From: Brochothrix thermosphacta DSM 20171 = FSL F6-1036
GTDB lineage: Bacteria; Bacillota; Bacilli; Lactobacillales; Listeriaceae
Length of the DNA stretch: 64,000 nucleotides
Assembly: GCF_036884295.1 (NCBI RefSeq)
Contig: NZ_CP145608.1
Coordinates: forward strand, 434,001-498,000
Reading direction: 5' to 3'
The notes under the pieces were generated by a model. It searched no databases and was not told the DNA's origin. It saw only the letters and a list, made by a program, of their open reading frames with translations. Below, one piece after another: positions 9,747-19,390 of this stretch. A program made the translations under genes and the position numbers. Numbering within the stretch: the first letter of the stretch is position 1; every line of letters begins with the position of its first letter.

Positions 9747-9798
9747 ATCGAATCCAACATTTAAACGTTGGAAATATAATGTGACTGGGGTTTTAAAA

Positions 9799-10533
9799 AT
9801 GGAGCGATTAAAAAATAAAGTAGCAATTATTACAGGTGGAGCATCAGGAATGGGCGCTGCGATGGCACAACTTTTTAGCGATGAAGGTGCAATTGTGATT
9901 GCAGCTGATATCAACACCACCAATTTTAAGACGATTGAAGAAATACATAATGTTCATGCGATGAAATTAGACGTTTCTTCTGATGAAAGTTGGAAAGAGG
10001 TCGCGAATAAAACACTTTCAGAGTATGGCCGTATCGATATACTCATTAACAATGCAGGTATTTCTTCACAAAAAAGTTCTGCAGATATAACTGAACAGGA
10101 TTGGACATTGATGCATAAAATTAATGCTTTTGGTCCTTTTTTAGGAATGCGTAACATTGCGGAGAAGATGAAACTGGAAAATAAAGGGGCGATTGTAAAT
10201 ATTTCTTCATACACGGCGATTATTGGTTCAGGTTTTAATCAATATTCAGCATCAAAAGGTTCAGTGCGTGCGATTTCTCGTGCTGCTGCCGTTGAGTTTG
10301 CTAGCTCACATATTCGCGTTAATACGATTTTCCCAGGTACGATTGAAACACCAATGACCGCTAACTTGGGCCAATATAAAGAAGCGATGGAACAATTGGT
10401 TAATGCGACACCACTGAAACGTTTAGGGACTGCAAGCGAAGTTGCAAATGCCGCCTTATTTTTAGCGTCAGATGAAGCATCGTATATTACAGGAGCGGAA
10501 TTAGTAATAGATGGCGGTTATTCGGCTCAATAA
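9799..10533 (+). CDS. Short-chain dehydrogenase/reductase (SDR), classical type
   Basis: 244 residues from the ATG at 9799 (GGGG at 9787-9790 as weak ribosome site; a GTG at 9742 would add 19 unlikely residues). Motifs: TGGASGMG coenzyme site, NNAG at about residue 85, ISS catalytic Ser, YSASKG (YxxxK) and [10 protein letters not shown]. The ending VIDGGYSAQ is almost identical to the neighbour SDR, suggesting ancient duplication. It should reduce or oxidise a small alcohol/ketone in the cytosol with NAD(P). Substrate is not deducible. Regulation probably comes from the adjacent LysR protein through the 9734-9746 motif. Confidence 0.85.
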   Translation: MERLKNKVAIITGGASGMGAAMAQLFSDEGAIVIAADINTTNFKTIEEIHNVHAMKLDVSSDESWKEVANKTLSEYGRIDILINNAGISSQKSSADITEQDWTLMHKINAFGPFLGMRNIAEKMKLENKGAIVNISSYTAIIGSGFNQYSASKGSVRAISRAAAVEFASSHIRVNTIFPGTIETPMTANLGQYKEAMEQLVNATPLKRLGTASEVANAALFLASDEASYITGAELVIDGGYSAQ

Positions 10534-10602
10534 AGTTAGTGTTGCAACTTTGTTTCTTTTTTAAATTATGCTATGCTAAAAAAAACAAAAGGAGCAAATC
10601 AT

Positions 10603-11391
10603 ATGACTATTAAAACGATTGTTTTCGATTTAGATGATACTTTGTTATGGGATGAAAAAAGTATCGCGTCAGCATTTGAGCGAACGTGTCACGAAGCGGC
10701 CATCGAAAAAAGGATAGATGCGACGTTGTTCGAACAAAAAGTACGAGCAGCTGCTCGCGCTTTATATGAAAGTTATCCGGTATTTGATTACACGCAACAA
10801 ATTGGTATCAATCCATTTGAAGGGTTATGGGGAGGATTTGACGATCCAACGCCAGAGTTCCAACAGCTGCGTGCAATCGCACCAGACTATCGTCAGTCTG
10901 CTTGGTACGAAGGTTTGCTCTCGTTTGCAGTCGATGATAAGGAATATGCCTTAAAGCTCTCAGAACGCTTTGTAGAGGTGAGGAGAGAATCGCCTTTTCT
11001 TTATCCTGAAACATTAAGCGTTTTAGAAAAATTACAAAAAAACTACCAACTTGTGATGTTGACCAACGGTGCACCGAGTTTACAAAATGAGAAATTAGCT
11101 ATTACACCGGAATTAAAAGGCTATTTTGATCGAATTATTATCTCAGGTGATTTTGGTTATGGGAAGCCAGATAAGCGTTTGTTCGAATACCTATTGCTAG
11201 AAACAGGTGCAAACATAGCTGAAACATTAATGGTGGGGGATAATTTAAAAACCGATATTTTAGGAGCTTCACGTATGGGTATGGCATCAGCATGGATTAA
11301 CCGTGAAGATAAGATACCTAATTTAGAAGTCACACCAACTTACGAAATTAAGAATTTGAGTGAACTTGAACATTTACTCCATTCAATATAA
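10603..11391 (+). CDS. HAD-superfamily hydrolase, YjjG/YfnB-like
   Basis: 262 residues from ATG 10603 with AAAGGAG at 10588-10594. HAD motifs are all present: motif I DLDDT near residue 9, motif II LTNGA (about 151), Lys of motif III (GYGKPDKRLF) and motif IV VGDNLKTDI. The inserted helical cap is of the C1 type, as in house-cleaning nucleotidases or phosphoglycolate phosphatases. It acts in the cytosol on a small phosphorylated metabolite that cannot be named from sequence. It follows the SDR by about 70 bp with a weak hairpin between, and ends before a good terminator. Confidence 0.85.
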   Translation: MTIKTIVFDLDDTLLWDEKSIASAFERTCHEAAIEKRIDATLFEQKVRAAARALYESYPVFDYTQQIGINPFEGLWGGFDDPTPEFQQLRAIAPDYRQSAWYEGLLSFAVDDKEYALKLSERFVEVRRESPFLYPETLSVLEKLQKNYQLVMLTNGAPSLQNEKLAITPELKGYFDRIIISGDFGYGKPDKRLFEYLLLETGANIAETLMVGDNLKTDILGASRMGMASAWINREDKIPNLEVTPTYEIKNLSELEHLLHSI

Positions 11392-11402
11392 CAATATGAG
11401 TG

Positions 11403-11448
11403 ACAAAAGAGACTGACTGCCAATTGATAAGCAGTTAGTCTCTTTTGT
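11403..11448. terminator. Bidirectional terminator
   Basis: An 18-bp stem with one mismatch (ACAAAAGAGACTGACTGC at 11403-11420 with 11431-11448), 10-nt loop. It separates the HAD gene from the convergent siderophore transporter operon. Confidence 0.85.
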
Positions 11449-11456
11449 AGTGAGTG

Positions 11457-12434
11457 TTATTTTTTTATTAAGAGATAAATAAAGTAAGGCGCCCCGATCA
11501 AGGCAACAATAATACCAGCAGGGATACCTAAACGCTGTGCGATACTATCAGCAATCAATAAAAGTGTACCACCTAATAACAATGCCATTGGTAAGAAATG
11601 ACGGTGTTTTACGCCAACAAGTGCTTTAGCAATATGTGGTCCTAATAACCCAATAAAGGAGATGCCTCCTGTTATTGAAACAGATACGCCTGCTAAAACA
11701 ACAGCGCAACCAATGAATACTAAACGCCATTTTTTCAATGGGATACCGAGACCAATAATTGTTTCTCGGCTGAGTCGTAGTAAATCTAATTGGTGAGATT
11801 TGCTCAATACGAAGGGAATAATCACGAGACATAATACAAATAAGATACCAGTGTATAGCCAACTGGTGCCCCAAATAGAACCAGCTAACCAGCTCGCAAG
11901 AAAATCAACTTTTTCGCGTTGTGTCGCAGACATGAGTACAACCATAATACCAGACATGGCAAATGAAAAACCTATCCCGTTAAGAATCATTGCAGATGTT
12001 TTGTTTTTCGAGAAAAACAAGATAAGCGCTGCCGTGACACAGGCTCCGACGCAACCTGCTAAGGGTAATAAGAATGAATGGCTTGCAACTGCTAAAGGTG
12101 CGGATAGGAAAAAGACGGCAATCCCAGCCCCAGCTCCAGCATTAATCCCAATAATTCCAGGGTCAGCAAGATCATTTTTAATCACAGTTTGTAATAATGC
12201 ACCTGAAAGAGCTAATGCCATCCCTGCAAACAGTGTAATTAAAATACGCGGTAAACGTAATTCCCATAGAATGAAATTTTCCATCATTGAACCTTTACCA
12301 ATTAAAGTGGCGAGCACACGTGAAAAACTTAAGGCTGAACTTTCGCTTGTTAGCGCCACAAGAAAACTACCTAGTAAAATGAGTCCGAAGCAACCAAAGA
12401 GTAACCGTCTTTGAGCGGTAGTAGGGTTAATCAT
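11457..12434 (-). CDS. FecCD-family iron-siderophore ABC permease
   Basis: About 325 residues, ~10 membrane helices, with the FecCD/BtuC signature (LPRILITLFAGMALALSGALLQ and the cytoplasmic loop GLLGPHIAK that contacts the ATPase). I prefer ATG at 12434, which has GAGGAGG 8 bp upstream and overlaps the preceding permease gene by 8 bp, over a TTG at 12443. It forms a heterodimeric channel with the permease at 12427-13413 and imports ferric siderophore across the membrane. It is the last gene of the Fur-controlled operon. Confidence 0.9.
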   Translation of the reverse strand: MINPTTAQRRLLFGCFGLILLGSFLVALTSESSALSFSRVLATLIGKGSMMENFILWELRLPRILITLFAGMALALSGALLQTVIKNDLADPGIIGINAGAGAGIAVFFLSAPLAVASHSFLLPLAGCVGACVTAALILFFSKNKTSAMILNGIGFSFAMSGIMVVLMSATQREKVDFLASWLAGSIWGTSWLYTGILFVLCLVIIPFVLSKSHQLDLLRLSRETIIGLGIPLKKWRLVFIGCAVVLAGVSVSITGGISFIGLLGPHIAKALVGVKHRHFLPMALLLGGTLLLIADSIAQRLGIPAGIIVALIGAPYFIYLLIKK

Positions 12435-13413
12435 TGACAACACCTCCTCGTTGAACGATATAGAGGAAGAATGGTAATCCTAGGATTGATAAAATAGCAA
12501 CAATAGGAATTTCAAACGGTGGATTGATCGAACGGCTTAGTGTATCTGCTAGCAATAAAATTCCTGCACCGACTAAGGCGGCCATAGGCAATTGATACCG
12601 ATAGTTTGTTCCAATTAAAAAACGGGCCATGTGCGGAACAATCAAACCAACAAAAGCCATATTGCCTATTAAGGAAACAGCGGCTCCAGTTAATAGGGTG
12701 GTTAATAAGAAGAGAATTAACTTCGTGCGTTTAATGTTTAGACCTAATCCAATCCCAACATCATTACTCATACTAATCAAACCCACTTTTTTTGATAAAA
12801 AGAGACTAATAACGAGCGTTACTAAAATAATCGGTGTAATTAATTGCACTTCTTTCCATGTAACACCTATCAGTCCGCCTGCAGTCCACATGGTGATGCT
12901 TTGAGATGTTTTAAATAACAGCATAATCCCATCAGCTATCGCCATTAGCAATGCTGAAATTGCAGCTCCGGCTAGAATAACTTTAAAGATGCTTTGCGAG
13001 GAACTGATGCTCAGCACTAAAAGCGCTCCAATTGTAGCGCCAACGAAAGAAGCGCCCATGACACCTAAAAAGGGCAAAGATGGGACAAAAGCAATCGCAA
13101 GTGAAAGCCCTGCATTAGCCCCGGCTGTTAAGCCAAGTAAACCAGGATCAGCGAGTGGGTTTCGAGTGACGGCTTGCATGATACAACCAGAAACACCTAA
13201 TGCAGCACCTACGAGTAGGGCAGCAACATTGCGTGATAAACGTAACTCATAAAGTGCGACAATGACCTTTTGGTGAGCACCATCAACAAAACCTTGCCAC
13301 AAATAGGACAAGGTTTTGTTGGTAGCGCCGAAGGCTAAAGCGCCGATAAATAGTAGTAGAACAACCACACCAACAATGAGAAAGCGTAGCGTGCGATGTG
13401 TATGTGCGGTCAC
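12427..13413 (-). CDS. FecCD-family iron-siderophore ABC permease
   Basis: 328 residues with the same fold as its neighbour: LRLSRNVAALLVGAALGVSG near the N-terminus and FVGLIVPHMAR as the ATPase-coupling loop. N-terminal basic stretch followed by the first membrane helix at about residues 9-29. It lies 20 bp after the binding-protein gene and overlaps the second permease gene, so translation is likely coupled. The two permeases are diverged paralogues, as in FhuB/FhuG or FeuB/FeuC systems. Confidence 0.9.
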   Translation of the reverse strand: MTAHTHRTLRFLIVGVVVLLLFIGALAFGATNKTLSYLWQGFVDGAHQKVIVALYELRLSRNVAALLVGAALGVSGCIMQAVTRNPLADPGLLGLTAGANAGLSLAIAFVPSLPFLGVMGASFVGATIGALLVLSISSSQSIFKVILAGAAISALLMAIADGIMLLFKTSQSITMWTAGGLIGVTWKEVQLITPIILVTLVISLFLSKKVGLISMSNDVGIGLGLNIKRTKLILFLLTTLLTGAAVSLIGNMAFVGLIVPHMARFLIGTNYRYQLPMAALVGAGILLLADTLSRSINPPFEIPIVAILSILGLPFFLYIVQRGGVVND

Positions 13414-13433
13414 TGATAAAACCTCCGTTTATG

Positions 13434-14357
13434 TTATTTCATTTTCAACAAGCCATCTGTAATTGTTTTTAATTGGAAATCCAATGTTAGAGGATCGTTA
13501 AAGTAAAAACTTTCTAATTGGACTTCAATAATATGGTTATTTTTCACTGCTGGAATTTCTTTAAATGTAGCTGTTTTTTCGAAAGAGTTATCTGCACCTT
13601 TACTTGTGCTTAAAATAACATAATCGCCCATGAATTTGCCAATTTCTTCAGGAGATACAGCGTAATAACCATCTTTTAATGCTGTCTTTTTAACACTTTC
13701 AGGCATATTCAAGCCCATTTCTTGATAGATTATTTCTGAACCACGGCCCCAATTATCACCGTAAACGTAAATTTGTTTGTTATATTTTTCAAGAATAGAA
13801 ATTGTAGCATCTTTACCAATATGTGCTTTAATTTTATCACCAGAAACTTTTGTACGTGCTTTAAAATCTTTAATCCAAGCAGCTACTTCTTTTTCTTGAT
13901 TAATTGCTTTACCAATTTCAAGTGTTTGTTCAAGATAAGGGACTTTTCCATATGTATAGAGAACAGTAGGTGCAATTTTTTCTAATTTTTCTTTATCTTT
14001 TACTGTGTTAAGCGCGATGATAAGATCAGGTTTAAGCGCAATGATACCTTCGAGATTATCTTCACTGACTTCTTTTGTATCTTTTAATAGTTCTTTAAAG
14101 CGAGGATTTTTTTTGCTCCAGGCATCAACACCAACAACATTTTTATTAAAAGCTAGTACATTGCCAGCAAAACCTGATAAAACAACAATTCTTTTAGGAT
14201 TAGCGGGTACTTTAACGGGTCCAGTTTCAGATTGATAAGTAATTGTTTTAGGTTTACTGTCTTTGTTTTCCTCAGAATTTTTTGAAGTAGAAGTGCCACA
14301 ACCTGCTAATACGATCGCTAAAGCAGTAATAATTAGAATGATAAGTTTGTTTTTCAT
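13434..14357 (-). CDS. Iron-siderophore ABC transporter substrate-binding lipoprotein
   Basis: 307 residues from the ATG at 14355-14357, whose A overlaps the ATPase stop (TAATG); GGGAG precedes. Lipoprotein signal with lipobox LAGC (Cys about 20), then a charged linker. The class III periplasmic-binding fold follows, with NPKRIVVLS and the VVGVDAW segment typical of FhuD/FeuA/YfiY-like proteins. It is anchored on the outer face of the membrane and delivers ferric siderophore to the permeases. Which siderophore (hydroxamate or catecholate) is not certain; the nearby IruO-like reductase hints at a hydroxamate. Confidence 0.9.
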   Translation of the reverse strand: MKNKLIILIITALAIVLAGCGTSTSKNSEENKDSKPKTITYQSETGPVKVPANPKRIVVLSGFAGNVLAFNKNVVGVDAWSKKNPRFKELLKDTKEVSEDNLEGIIALKPDLIIALNTVKDKEKLEKIAPTVLYTYGKVPYLEQTLEIGKAINQEKEVAAWIKDFKARTKVSGDKIKAHIGKDATISILEKYNKQIYVYGDNWGRGSEIIYQEMGLNMPESVKKTALKDGYYAVSPEEIGKFMGDYVILSTSKGADNSFEKTATFKEIPAVKNNHIIEVQLESFYFNDPLTLDFQLKTITDGLLKMK

Positions 14358-15154
14358 TAGTTTTCTCCCTTTTCTTGAATCAGATTGTATGAAATACATC
14401 GCGGACAATCATGATGGGTATCCCAATCAATTTCGGTAGCGATATTGAAGATATGTTTGAGCCTTTCAGGTGTAACAACTTCAGCTGGTGTACCAGCGTA
14501 AAGCATTTTACCAGCTTTCATTGCGACAATATAGTCAGCATAACGAGCAGCCTGGTTTAAATCATGTAGTACCATTATTATCGTCCGATGTTGTTGAATG
14601 TTGAGCTTTTTCAATAATTCCAACACTTCTAACTGATGTGAAATATCTAAATAGGTCGTTGGTTCATCTAGAACGATAAAATCAGTGTTTTGAGCTAAGG
14701 CCATTGCAATCCATACGCGTTGACGTTGTCCGCCAGAAAGTTGGTCGATTAAGGCATGTTTTAATTCGACGATTTGTGTCACTTTAAGTGCCCAGTCAAT
14801 CACCTCTTTATCAGCAGTGGTTGCTTTTACCTTTTTTTGATGTGGATAACGCCCATAAGATACGAGGTCATGCACACTTAGCCCAATTGGTGTTTCGGGG
14901 GACTGCGGTAAAATAGCCAGTTTTTTAGCGATATCCAAAGACGCCTGAGTATGAATTTCTTTCCCGTCTAATAAGATGCTTCCTTGTTCATAAGGAATGA
15001 TTCGAGCAATCGCCTTCAGGAGTGTTGATTTCCCACAACCGTTGGGACCAATAATCGCGGTGATTTGCTGATCTGGTATTTCTAAATCCACAGCTTCAAC
15101 TGTTTTCTTTTTGCCATAAAAAACGTCAAGCTGAGATATATTTAAACGTGTCAT
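14357..15154 (-). CDS. Iron-siderophore ABC transporter ATPase (FhuC/FecE type)
   Basis: 265 residues. Walker A GPNGCGKST (about residue 36), Q-loop at LPQSPET, ABC signature LSGGQRQRVWIAMALAQ, Walker B FIVLDEPT and H-loop MVLHDLNQAARYAD, all typical of FecE/FhuC ATPases. It is the first gene of the operon and drives import by both permeases. A consensus Fur box lies 32 bp upstream of its start at 15186-15200, in the divergent region shared with the reductase, so iron repression is expected. Confidence 0.92.
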   Translation of the reverse strand: MTRLNISQLDVFYGKKKTVEAVDLEIPDQQITAIIGPNGCGKSTLLKAIARIIPYEQGSILLDGKEIHTQASLDIAKKLAILPQSPETPIGLSVHDLVSYGRYPHQKKVKATTADKEVIDWALKVTQIVELKHALIDQLSGGQRQRVWIAMALAQNTDFIVLDEPTTYLDISHQLEVLELLKKLNIQQHRTIIMVLHDLNQAARYADYIVAMKAGKMLYAGTPAEVVTPERLKHIFNIATEIDWDTHHDCPRCISYNLIQEKGEN

Positions 15155-15185
15155 GATATCGATCTCCTATCTCCTTCACAATGAT

Positions 15186-15200
15186 TGATAATGATTATCA
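15186..15200. promoter_or_regulatory. Fur box
   Basis: TGATAATGATTATCA, a perfect 7-1-7 inverted repeat equal to the Gram-positive Fur core. It lies between the divergent siderophore transporter operon and the flavin reductase gene, so one site can control both. Confidence 0.85.
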
Positions 15201-15277
15201 TTTAAGTGTATAATAAACGTAATTATAAAGGCTTGTCAATCTGTTATCGAAATAATGATGCGAAGGAGTTTTACAAT

Positions 15278-16312
15278 ATGGGAAATAAAGATGTTTATGA
15301 TGTACTTATTATTGGTGGTGGACCGTCAGGATTGTATGCGACCTTCTATGCTGGGTTACGCAAAATGAAGACGAAAGTCATTGAATACCAGGCTTCTCTT
15401 GGTGGGAAATTACATATTTATCCAGAAAAAATCGTTTGGGATGTGGGTGGTCAGCCACCAATTCCGGCTGGGAAATTTATTGACCAAATTGTGAACCAAG
15501 CGTTAACTTTTGCACCAACTGTTGTTTTGAAAGAACAAGTCACACAAGTATTGAAAACAGCAGAAGGATTCGAAATAACGACATCAACTGGTGAGATTCA
15601 TTATTCTAAAAGCGTTATTTTTGCAGTTGGGAGCGGAATTATCACACCACAAAAGATTGCTGTGAAGGGCGCCGAACGTTTTGAAGTAACCAATTTAAAT
15701 TATACCGTGAAGTCACTTGGAAGTTTTAGAGGCAAAACGGTGTTAGTATCAGGTGGTGGACATTCTGCGGTTGACTGGGCAAATGAGATTGAACCTTATG
15801 CCGAAAAAGTGTACATTGCGTGTCGAAAAAAAGAACTGACCGCACACGAAGCGGACATTGCTAAATTAGCAACGAACAAAGTTGAATGTCTCTATAATAC
15901 AACTGTCGATTCATTCATTTCAGATCAGAGCAACAGTCGCATTTGTGGTGTTTCATTAAAGACTGCTGACGGAGAGCAAATTATTGATGTTGATGAGGTA
16001 ATTGTTAATCATGGTTATGAAATTGACAATGCTTTAATTGAACAAGCTAAAGTTAAGATGAATGAAGATCAATTAATTGAAGGTAATGGTTTTTGTGAAA
16101 CATCAGTACCAGGTATTTTTGCTGTAGGTGATATTATATCTTATGAGGGTAAGTTAAATTTAATTGCAGGTACTTTTCAAGATGCAGCAAATGCTATTAA
16201 TCGATGTAAACAATATATTGAACCCTTATCTGAGGAACGCGGAATGGTATCATCGCACAATGAATTGTTTGATGAATTAAATTTAGAAATTTCGAAAGAA
16301 CTTTATAGCTGA
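15278..16312 (+). CDS. FAD-dependent NAD(P)H reductase, IruO/YcgT/FNR2-like
   Basis: 344 residues from ATG 15278 with GAAGGAG upstream; a frame extension to 15206 has no ribosome site. Thioredoxin-reductase fold: FAD site GGGPSG (about residue 14), NADPH site SGGGHSAVDWA and C-terminal FAD motif GIFAVGDI. The redox-active CxxC of true thioredoxin reductases is absent, placing it with ferredoxin/flavodoxin-NADP reductase type 2 (YumC) and the Staphylococcus IruO ferric-siderophore reductase. Divergence from a siderophore importer across a Fur box favours a role in releasing iron from imported siderophore in the cytosol. The general FNR role cannot be excluded. Confidence 0.85.
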   Translation: MGNKDVYDVLIIGGGPSGLYATFYAGLRKMKTKVIEYQASLGGKLHIYPEKIVWDVGGQPPIPAGKFIDQIVNQALTFAPTVVLKEQVTQVLKTAEGFEITTSTGEIHYSKSVIFAVGSGIITPQKIAVKGAERFEVTNLNYTVKSLGSFRGKTVLVSGGGHSAVDWANEIEPYAEKVYIACRKKELTAHEADIAKLATNKVECLYNTTVDSFISDQSNSRICGVSLKTADGEQIIDVDEVIVNHGYEIDNALIEQAKVKMNEDQLIEGNGFCETSVPGIFAVGDIISYEGKLNLIAGTFQDAANAINRCKQYIEPLSEERGMVSSHNELFDELNLEISKELYS

Positions 16313-16324
16313 TACAAAGCGATT

Positions 16325-16360
16325 AAGCCTTAACTTTTAAAAGAAGTTAGGGCTTTTTTA
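16325..16360 (+). terminator. Rho-independent terminator
   Basis: AAGCCTTAACTT (16325-16336) pairs with AAGTTAGGGCTT (16344-16355) with one mismatch, followed by a T run. Confidence 0.8.
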
Positions 16361-16373
16361 ATTCGATAACTTG

Positions 16374-16392
16374 CATACCCCTATAGGGTATG
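16374..16392. promoter_or_regulatory. CsoR-type copper operator
   Basis: CATACCC-CTATA-GGGTATG, a perfect 7-5-7 inverted repeat with the GC-tract/AT-centre layout of CsoR sites (TACCC-N5-GGGTA). It sits 38 bp upstream of copZ over the promoter. No csoR or copY gene is in the window. Confidence 0.8.
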
Positions 16393-16429
16393 TTAATCTA
16401 GTGTTAGAAACATAAAGGAGGAATTATTA

Positions 16430-16636
16430 ATGAAAACTGAAATTATAAATGTGGCGGGTATGTCTTGCCAACACTGTGTCAATACAATCGAATCAAGCGT
16501 TAAAGGTTTAGAGGGTGTGTCTACTGTTGAAGTTGTATTACCAAGCGGAAGTGTCACTGTCGTGTTTGATCCACTTAAAATTGGTTTAGCGCAAATTGAA
16601 ACGGCTATTAGTGAACGTGGGTATGATATAAATTAG
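16430..16636 (+). CDS. copZ: Copper chaperone CopZ
   Basis: 68 residues: a single heavy-metal-associated domain with GMSCQHC (Cys13 and Cys16) and the ferredoxin-like beta-alpha pattern ending in GYDIN. Binds Cu(I) in the cytosol and hands it to CopA. ATG is preceded by AAAGGAGG. It is 11 bp upstream of copA and under the CsoR-like operator, so it is induced by copper in the usual way. Confidence 0.93.
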   Translation: MKTEIINVAGMSCQHCVNTIESSVKGLEGVSTVEVVLPSGSVTVVFDPLKIGLAQIETAISERGYDIN

Positions 16637-16647
16637 GAGGGATTGAA

Positions 16648-19065
16648 ATGCTGCAAGCAATAACAGTTCAAATTCAGGGGATGACTTGTGCGACTTGTTC
16701 TAATCGTATTGAAAAAGGATTGAAGGAACAGCAAGGTATAGAAAAAGCGACAGTTAACTTGGCATTAGAACAAGCCACTATTAACTTTGATCCAAATGAA
16801 GTGAGTGCAGCTGAAGTGGTACGTAATATTCAAAAAACAGGCTACGAAGTTGTGCAAGAATCAGTTGGTTTTATAGTAGTGGGTATGACTTGTGCCAACT
16901 GTGCGCAACAGATTGAAAAAACATTGAATAAAATGCCAGGGGTTATTGAAGCGACAGTTAACTTAGCGATGGAACAAGCCACTGTTAATTACTTTCCGAC
17001 AACAGTAACACCAACAGATATGATTGAACGCATTAAGGGCATTGGCTACGAACTTGTTGAACCTGAGGAAAACACTACAAAAGCACGGGATTACCGTGCA
17101 GAAGCAATCAAAAAACAAAAGGTTGTCTTTTTAACATCAGCTATTTTATCTTTGCCACTACTTTGGACGATGGTTACACATTTTAGTTGGACTTCCTTTA
17201 TCTGGATGCCTGATTTTTTTATGAATCCATGGTTTCAATTGATATTAGCAACGCCAGTCCAGTTCGTCATAGGGAGTCAATTTTATGTAGGGGCTTACAA
17301 GGCTTTGCGTAATAAATCAGCCAACATGGATGTGTTGGTTGCCTTGGGTACTTCAGCGGCCTACTTCTACAGTGTATACACTATATTTAAGCATTTAGAT
17401 ATGATAGGGACCGCACATCTACCGCTATATTTTGAAACAAGTGCTGTTTTAATCACCTTAATATTGCTTGGGAAATTATTTGAAGCAAAAGCAAAAGGAC
17501 ATTCTTCTGATGCGATTAAAAAGTTAATGGGACTACAAGCTAAAAGTGCCCTTGTAAAACGAGAGGGAAAATTAATCGATGTTCCAATGGCAGATATACG
17601 TCTCAAAGATATCGTAGTGGTTAAACCGGGTGAAAAAATACCCGTAGACGGTATTGTTCGAACAGGAGATTCAGCAGTTGATGAATCGATGTTGACTGGA
17701 GAGAGTATGCCGGTTAGTAAGCAAGTTGGTGACGCTGTTATTGGTGCAACACTCAATAAAAATGGTGCGCTCGAGATAGAAGCAACCAAAATTGGAAAAG
17801 AAACGACGTTAGCACAAATTATTAAAGTGGTGGAAGAGGCACAAGGTTCTAAAGCGCCTATTCAACGCATGGCGGATGTTATCTCAGGTGTTTTTGTACC
17901 GATTGTTGTGGGGATTGCATTAGCCACATTTTTAATTTGGTACTTTGGTGTCGCACCAGGTGATTTTGCAGGAGCACTAGAAAAATTCATTGCCGTGTTG
18001 GTAATCGCTTGTCCTTGTGCGCTAGGATTAGCAACCCCGACATCCATTATGGCAGGATCTGGACGAGCAGCCGAATTTGGTATTTTGTTTAAAGGCGGAG
18101 AATATTTAGAAGCCATACAAAAACTTGAGGTCATCGTTGTTGATAAAACAGGGACTGTAACAAATGGGAAGCCAGTCTTAACAGATGTGATTACAACTGA
18201 AGGTGTGACTCGAGAACAGTTGCTAATGTTGGCAATAGCATTGGAACAAAAATCAGAACATCCACTTGCCGATGCAATTGTGAAGGGGGCAGTATCAGAA
18301 GGTGTTTCCCTGTCAGAACCAGAGACTTTCACTGCAATACCAGGATCTGGAATCTCAGGAATAGTGAATGGGGAGAACGTTAGTATTGGAACACGTCAAT
18401 TAATGGAACAGTCTGGAATAGATGTAACGCTCTATGAAGAAAGATTGATAACATTTGAAACACAAGGTAAGACAGCGATGTTAGTGGCTGTTAATCAGAA
18501 AATTGCTGGTATCATTGCAGTAGCCGATACAATTAAACCAACTTCAAAAGAAGCGGTTACAGCCTTACACCGCATGGGTTTGAAAGTTGTTATGTTAACA
18601 GGTGATAACCAACGTACAGCGGATTATATCGCTTCACAAGTAGGTATTGATGAAGTTTTTGCAGGTGTTCTACCAGCAGAAAAAGCACAAGTAATTGACC
18701 AATTAAAAGCAAAAGGTCAACATGTGGCCATGGTTGGAGATGGTGTCAATGATGCGCCTGCCTTAGCGACAGCTGATATTGGTATTGCAATGGGGACAGG
18801 TGCCGATATTGCGATTGAAGCTGCTGATGTAACAATCATAAAAGGTGATTTAATGAAAATTGTTGATGCGATTGCGATGAGCCGTCACACTATGAGAAAC
18901 ATTAAACAGAATCTCTTTTTCGCACTAGCGTACAATGTCGTTGGGATTCCAATTGCGGCCGTTGGTCTTCTAGCACCTTGGGTAGCTGGAGCTGCGATGG
19001 CTTTAAGCTCAGTATCTGTTGTACTGAATGCTTTACGATTACAACGTGTTAAATTGAAGCGCTAA
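16648..19065 (+). CDS. copA: Copper-exporting P1B-type ATPase CopA
   Basis: 805 residues. Two N-terminal HMA domains with GMTCATC (Cys14/17) and GMTCANC (Cys82/85), eight membrane helices, TGES actuator motif, the Cu(I) channel motif CPC (Cys455-Pro-Cys457), phosphorylation motif DKTGT (Asp499), SEHPLA nucleotide-binding His and [10 protein letters not shown] hinge. These define a class 1B-1 Cu(I) exporter in the plasma membrane. It is cotranscribed with copZ. The ATG follows AGGAGGGA. The length is normal for two-HMA CopA proteins. Confidence 0.95.
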   Translation: MLQAITVQIQGMTCATCSNRIEKGLKEQQGIEKATVNLALEQATINFDPNEVSAAEVVRNIQKTGYEVVQESVGFIVVGMTCANCAQQIEKTLNKMPGVIEATVNLAMEQATVNYFPTTVTPTDMIERIKGIGYELVEPEENTTKARDYRAEAIKKQKVVFLTSAILSLPLLWTMVTHFSWTSFIWMPDFFMNPWFQLILATPVQFVIGSQFYVGAYKALRNKSANMDVLVALGTSAAYFYSVYTIFKHLDMIGTAHLPLYFETSAVLITLILLGKLFEAKAKGHSSDAIKKLMGLQAKSALVKREGKLIDVPMADIRLKDIVVVKPGEKIPVDGIVRTGDSAVDESMLTGESMPVSKQVGDAVIGATLNKNGALEIEATKIGKETTLAQIIKVVEEAQGSKAPIQRMADVISGVFVPIVVGIALATFLIWYFGVAPGDFAGALEKFIAVLVIACPCALGLATPTSIMAGSGRAAEFGILFKGGEYLEAIQKLEVIVVDKTGTVTNGKPVLTDVITTEGVTREQLLMLAIALEQKSEHPLADAIVKGAVSEGVSLSEPETFTAIPGSGISGIVNGENVSIGTRQLMEQSGIDVTLYEERLITFETQGKTAMLVAVNQKIAGIIAVADTIKPTSKEAVTALHRMGLKVVMLTGDNQRTADYIASQVGIDEVFAGVLPAEKAQVIDQLKAKGQHVAMVGDGVNDAPALATADIGIAMGTGADIAIEAADVTIIKGDLMKIVDAIAMSRHTMRNIKQNLFFALAYNVVGIPIAAVGLLAPWVAGAAMALSSVSVVLNALRLQRVKLKR

Positions 19066-19073
19066 GAATTGAA

Positions 19074-19089
19074 ATGATAATATTATCAT
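19074..19089. promoter_or_regulatory. TGATAAT palindrome over TM2-gene promoter
   Basis: ATGATAATATTATCAT, a perfect 16-bp palindrome. It lies between a TTGAAA box (19069-19074) and TACTCT (19092-19097), 17 bp apart, upstream of the TM2 gene. It has Fur-box half-sites but no central base, so it is a possible Fur-family site with altered spacing. Confidence 0.5.
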
Positions 19090-19126
19090 GATACTCTTAA
19101 GATATAAAAAGAGGGAGTGATTGATA

Positions 19127-19333
19127 ATGAAAAACGTCAATAAAGTGTTGTATATTGTGTTTGCCTTATTTTTAGGACATTTTGGTGTGCATAAATTTTA
19201 TGCTGGAAAAACTGGCGTTGGTGTTCTCTTTCTTATTTTTTGTTGGACGGGAATTCCAGGGGTCATCGGTATTATCCAAGGTATTTTAGCGATTTTCAAA
19301 TCAGCTGATAGCGAGGGTAATATTTCAGTTTAA
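19127..19333 (+). CDS. TM2-domain membrane protein
   Basis: A 68-residue protein with the TM2 pattern: a short basic N-terminus, first helix (VLYIVFALFLGHFGVHKFYAG, including the conserved GxxGxHxFYxG turn) and second helix ending in GILAIF. ATG 19127 is favoured over TTG 19121 because of GAGGGAGTG at 19111-19119. The biochemical role of bacterial TM2 proteins is unknown. It is a single gene with its own promoter and a strong terminator downstream. Confidence 0.85.
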   Translation: MKNVNKVLYIVFALFLGHFGVHKFYAGKTGVGVLFLIFCWTGIPGVIGIIQGILAIFKSADSEGNISV

Positions 19334-19340
19334 AGCATCC

Positions 19341-19374
19341 AAAAACCACCTTCACTAAGTGAAGGTGGTTTTTT
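19341..19374. terminator. Bidirectional terminator
   Basis: CCACCTTCACT pairs with AGTGAAGGTGG, flanked by A5 and T6, between the convergent TM2 and antiporter genes. Confidence 0.88.
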
Positions 19375-19390
19375 ATGGCATACGAACCGA

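Noticed and set aside
11800-12414. A 204-codon plus-strand frame
   Set aside because: Antisense shadow of the FecCD permease gene, which has all family motifs and a proper ribosome site.
17862-18332. A 156-codon minus-strand frame
   Set aside because: Shadow inside copA, which is unambiguous on the plus strand.
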